Below, piece after piece: positions 48,947 to 50,705 of a stretch of 50,705 nt of DNA. Under the pieces are notes generated by a model. The model had not been told where the DNA came from and did no database searches. It was given only the letters and a program-made list of their open reading frames with translations. How positions within the stretch are numbered: the first letter of the stretch is position 1; every line of letters starts with the position of its first letter. The position numbers were made by a program, and so were the translations under genes. The stretch is from assembly GCA_023388495.1 (NCBI GenBank), contig JAEWGC010000047.1:1-50705 (forward strand), written 5' to 3'. This DNA comes from Bacillota bacterium (GTDB lineage: Bacteria > Bacillota > Clostridia > Tissierellales > Tissierellaceae).

Positions 48947-50425
48947 ATGGGAGAAACTGAATTAAACTTAAATGAAATGCTGATGATGAGAAGAGAGAAG
49001 CTTAAAGAATTAATTCAAAAGGGCAAAAATCCGTTCCTAATTGAAAAATTTGATTATACACATCATAGCTCTACTATTAAGGATGAATTTGAAGAATTAG
49101 ATGGAAAAAAGGTAGCGGTAGCGGGAAGAGTTATGTCTAGACGCGGACATGGCAAGGTTAGTTTTATAGACTTACAAGACAGTGAAGGGCGTATCCAAAT
49201 ATTTGTTAAGCAGGATATAGTAGGTGAAGAAGAATATACGGATTTGAGCTTACTAGACCTTGGAGATATTATAGGAGTAAATGGAGAAGTATTTAGAACA
49301 AATGCTGGTGAAATATCCATAAGGGCCGAGGAAATAGTTATAATGACTAAATCCTTACAAATCTTACCAGAGAAGTTTCATGGGTTAAAGGACACAGATT
49401 TAAGATATAGACAAAGATATGTAGACTTAATAGTAAACCCTGAGGTAAAAGAAACCTTTATAACTAGAACTAAAATAATAAAAGCTGTAAGGGAATATTT
49501 AGATGATAGGGGATTCCTAGAGGTAGAGACTCCTATTTTAAGCCCAATAGCGGGTGGAGCAAACGCAAGACCTTTCGCAACTCACCATAATGCACTAGAT
49601 ATTGATATGTACTTAAGAATAGCAAATGAACTATACTTGAAAAGACTTATAGTTGGTGGATTTGAGAAGGTATATGAAATGGGTAGAATGTTTAGAAATG
49701 AAGGAATGAGTCCAAAACATAACCCTGAATTTACTAATATAGAATTATATCAAGCATATGTAGATTATGAAGAAATGATGAGATTAACAGAGAATCTTTT
49801 TGCATATGCAGCTGAAAAGGCTCTAGGAACTACTAAGATTAACTATCAAGGTATTGAAATAGAATTATCTCCACCATGGAGAAGGTTAGATATGGAGGAG
49901 GCAGTAAAAGAATATACTGGAGTAGATTTCTCTACAATTAATACTGATGAGGAAGCTATAGCTATTGCTAAGGCAAAGGGACTTGAAATTAAACCTGGTA
50001 TGACAAGAGGTCATATTATATCAGAGATGTTTGAAGAGTTTTGTGAAGCACATTTAATTCAACCAACTTTTATTACAGGACATCCAGTAGAGATATCACC
50101 ACTTGCTAAAAGAAATCCAGATGACCCAAGAAAGACTAATAGATTTGAAGCATTTATAAATACTTGGGAATTAGCTAATGCATTCTCAGAATTAAATGAT
50201 CCAATAGATCAAAGACAAAGATTTGAAGATCAAGTTAAACAAAAAGAATTTGGTGATGATGAAGCTCATCCAATGGATAATGATTTCCTAAATGCAATAG
50301 AAGTAGGTCTTCCACCTACGGGAGGACTTGGTATTGGTATTGATAGAATGATAATACTTCTAACAAACCAACCAAGTATTAGGGATATATTATTATTCCC
50401 AACTATGAAGCCTCTGGACGAATAG
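48947..50425 (+). CDS. lysS: Lysyl-tRNA synthetase, class II
   Basis: 492 residues. The N-terminal OB-fold anticodon-binding domain (about 55-145) has V-A-G-R-V-M-S-R-R-G-H-G-K-V-S-F. The class II catalytic domain has motif 1 near 190-200 (E-V-E-T-P-I-L-S-P), motif 2 M-F-R-N-E-G-M-S-P-K-H-N-P-E-F-T near 246, and motif 3 G-L-G-I-G-I-D-R-M near 466-474. It charges tRNA-Lys. ATG 48947 with AAGGAGG upstream; no T-box is seen. Its last codons (P-T-M-K-P-L-D-E-stop) are repeated 51 bases downstream with only synonymous changes. Confidence 0.97.
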   Translation: MGETELNLNEMLMMRREKLKELIQKGKNPFLIEKFDYTHHSSTIKDEFEELDGKKVAVAGRVMSRRGHGKVSFIDLQDSEGRIQIFVKQDIVGEEEYTDLSLLDLGDIIGVNGEVFRTNAGEISIRAEEIVIMTKSLQILPEKFHGLKDTDLRYRQRYVDLIVNPEVKETFITRTKIIKAVREYLDDRGFLEVETPILSPIAGGANARPFATHHNALDIDMYLRIANELYLKRLIVGGFEKVYEMGRMFRNEGMSPKHNPEFTNIELYQAYVDYEEMMRLTENLFAYAAEKALGTTKINYQGIEIELSPPWRRLDMEEAVKEYTGVDFSTINTDEEAIAIAKAKGLEIKPGMTRGHIISEMFEEFCEAHLIQPTFITGHPVEISPLAKRNPDDPRKTNRFEAFINTWELANAFSELNDPIDQRQRFEDQVKQKEFGDDEAHPMDNDFLNAIEVGLPPTGGLGIGIDRMIILLTNQPSIRDILLFPTMKPLDE

Positions 50426-50476
50426 TCCATAAGATAGGAGTGCCGTAGGCCAACTATGAAGCCTTTAGATGAATAA
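50399..50476 (+). repeat. Duplicated 3' end of lysS
   Basis: The 27 bases at 50399-50425 (end of lysS) recur at 50450-50476 with four differences, all synonymous in the frame of lysS: CTG to TTA, GAC to GAT and TAG to TAA. A 24-nt unrelated segment lies between the copies. Confidence 0.9.
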
Positions 50477-50488
50477 ACAAACTATATG

Positions 50489-50520
50489 TAGGGGTGGCCT
50501 TTGGCCGCCTCTATTCATTT
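50489..50520 (+). terminator. Probable terminator of greA-lysS
   Basis: A 9-bp stem with two wobble pairs (50491-50499 with 50503-50511) and a TTT loop; the tail TATTCATTTCTTT is moderately T-rich. Confidence 0.65.
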
Positions 50521-50566
50521 CTTTAGAACTTGAACTAAAAACTTTAAAACTTTTTTAAAAAAGGTA

Positions 50567-50595
50567 TTGACTTTAATGACAAAAGAGAGTATTAT
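50567..50595 (+). promoter_or_regulatory. Strong promoter P1, probable rRNA operon
   Basis: TTGACT (50567-50572), a 17-nt spacer and TATTAT (50590-50595), preceded by A/T tracts that could act as an UP element. Confidence 0.7.
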
Positions 50596-50665
50596 AGTAA
50601 AAGTCGGCTGCGACAAGAAACTTCATAAATCAACAAAATGATTTGAAAAAAGTTTTAAAAAACAG

Positions 50666-50694
50666 TTGACAGCAAACAAAAAGTTTGCTATACT
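50666..50694 (+). promoter_or_regulatory. Strong promoter P2, probable rRNA operon
   Basis: TTGACA (50666-50671), a 17-nt spacer and TATACT (50689-50694). The spacer is almost filled by an inverted repeat, AGCAAAC-AAAAA-GTTTGCT (50671-50689). In B. subtilis an rRNA operon follows lysS, and the tandem layout fits one starting just beyond the window. Confidence 0.7.
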
Positions 50695-50705
50695 AAGTAA
50701 GTCAC

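Overview
The window is a low-G+C (roughly one third G+C), AT-rich chromosome segment from an endospore-forming anaerobic Firmicute, most likely of the Clostridia/Tissierellia type. Evidence: the sporulation genes spoVG, spoVT, yabP, yabQ, spoIIE and a spoVB-like flippase; four sites that match the sigma-H promoter consensus; a T-box leader; a superoxide reductase; butyrate-type beta-oxidation genes; and a B12-dependent methylmalonyl-CoA pathway with a Na+-pumping decarboxylase. No phage, CRISPR array or classical defence island is visible.

Layout. 1-400: the right end of an IS200/IS605-family element (tnpB C-terminus and end hairpin) abutting a truncated SRAP/HMCES gene. 440-5020: single genes and small operons (signal peptidase I, PC4-like protein, malic enzyme, cupin-like protein, xanthine phosphoribosyltransferase, questin-oxidase-like protein). 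5038-6983 (minus): tyrS with T-box, and superoxide reductase. 7145-13029: rRNA methyltransferase, cobalamin adenosyltransferase, PAS-PP2C phosphatase, crotonase plus hydroxyacyl-CoA dehydrogenase, LCP protein. 13217-14620 (minus): murC. 14921-35793: the block spoVG-glmU-prs-pth-mfd-prsA-spoVT-yabM-yabN-hup-rqcP-yabP-yabQ-divIC-yabR-spoIIE-tilS-hpt-ftsH, in nearly the same order as in Bacillus subtilis. 36080-43155: methylmalonyl-CoA mutase (two subunits), meaB, epimerase and the four-subunit Na+-translocating decarboxylase. 43312-50425: P1 peptidase, ECF S component, coaX, dusB, an unrecognised gene, greA, lysS. 50560-50705: two strong tandem promoters of the kind that drive an rRNA operon; the operon itself lies beyond the window.

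How the genes work together. The carbon module interconverts succinyl-CoA and propionyl-CoA (mutase, epimerase, MeaB chaperone) and couples methylmalonyl-CoA decarboxylation to Na+ export; the adenosyltransferase at 8.4 kb could supply its cofactor. It sits between ftsH and coaX, which are neighbours in B. subtilis, so it looks like an insertion into an otherwise conserved core. The crt-hbd pair serves C4 acyl-CoA metabolism. In the sporulation/division block several genes carry recognisable sigma-H sites, and spoIIE has a Spo0A-type promoter.

The most notable unexplained structure is intergenic: four nested inverted-repeat elements whose arms are built from 7-nt tandem units (two of them supply the last codons of the upstream gene), a second G+C-richer repeat family in short and long forms, and a duplicated 3' end of lysS whose two copies differ only by synonymous changes. 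I did not find a clearly new multi-gene system.
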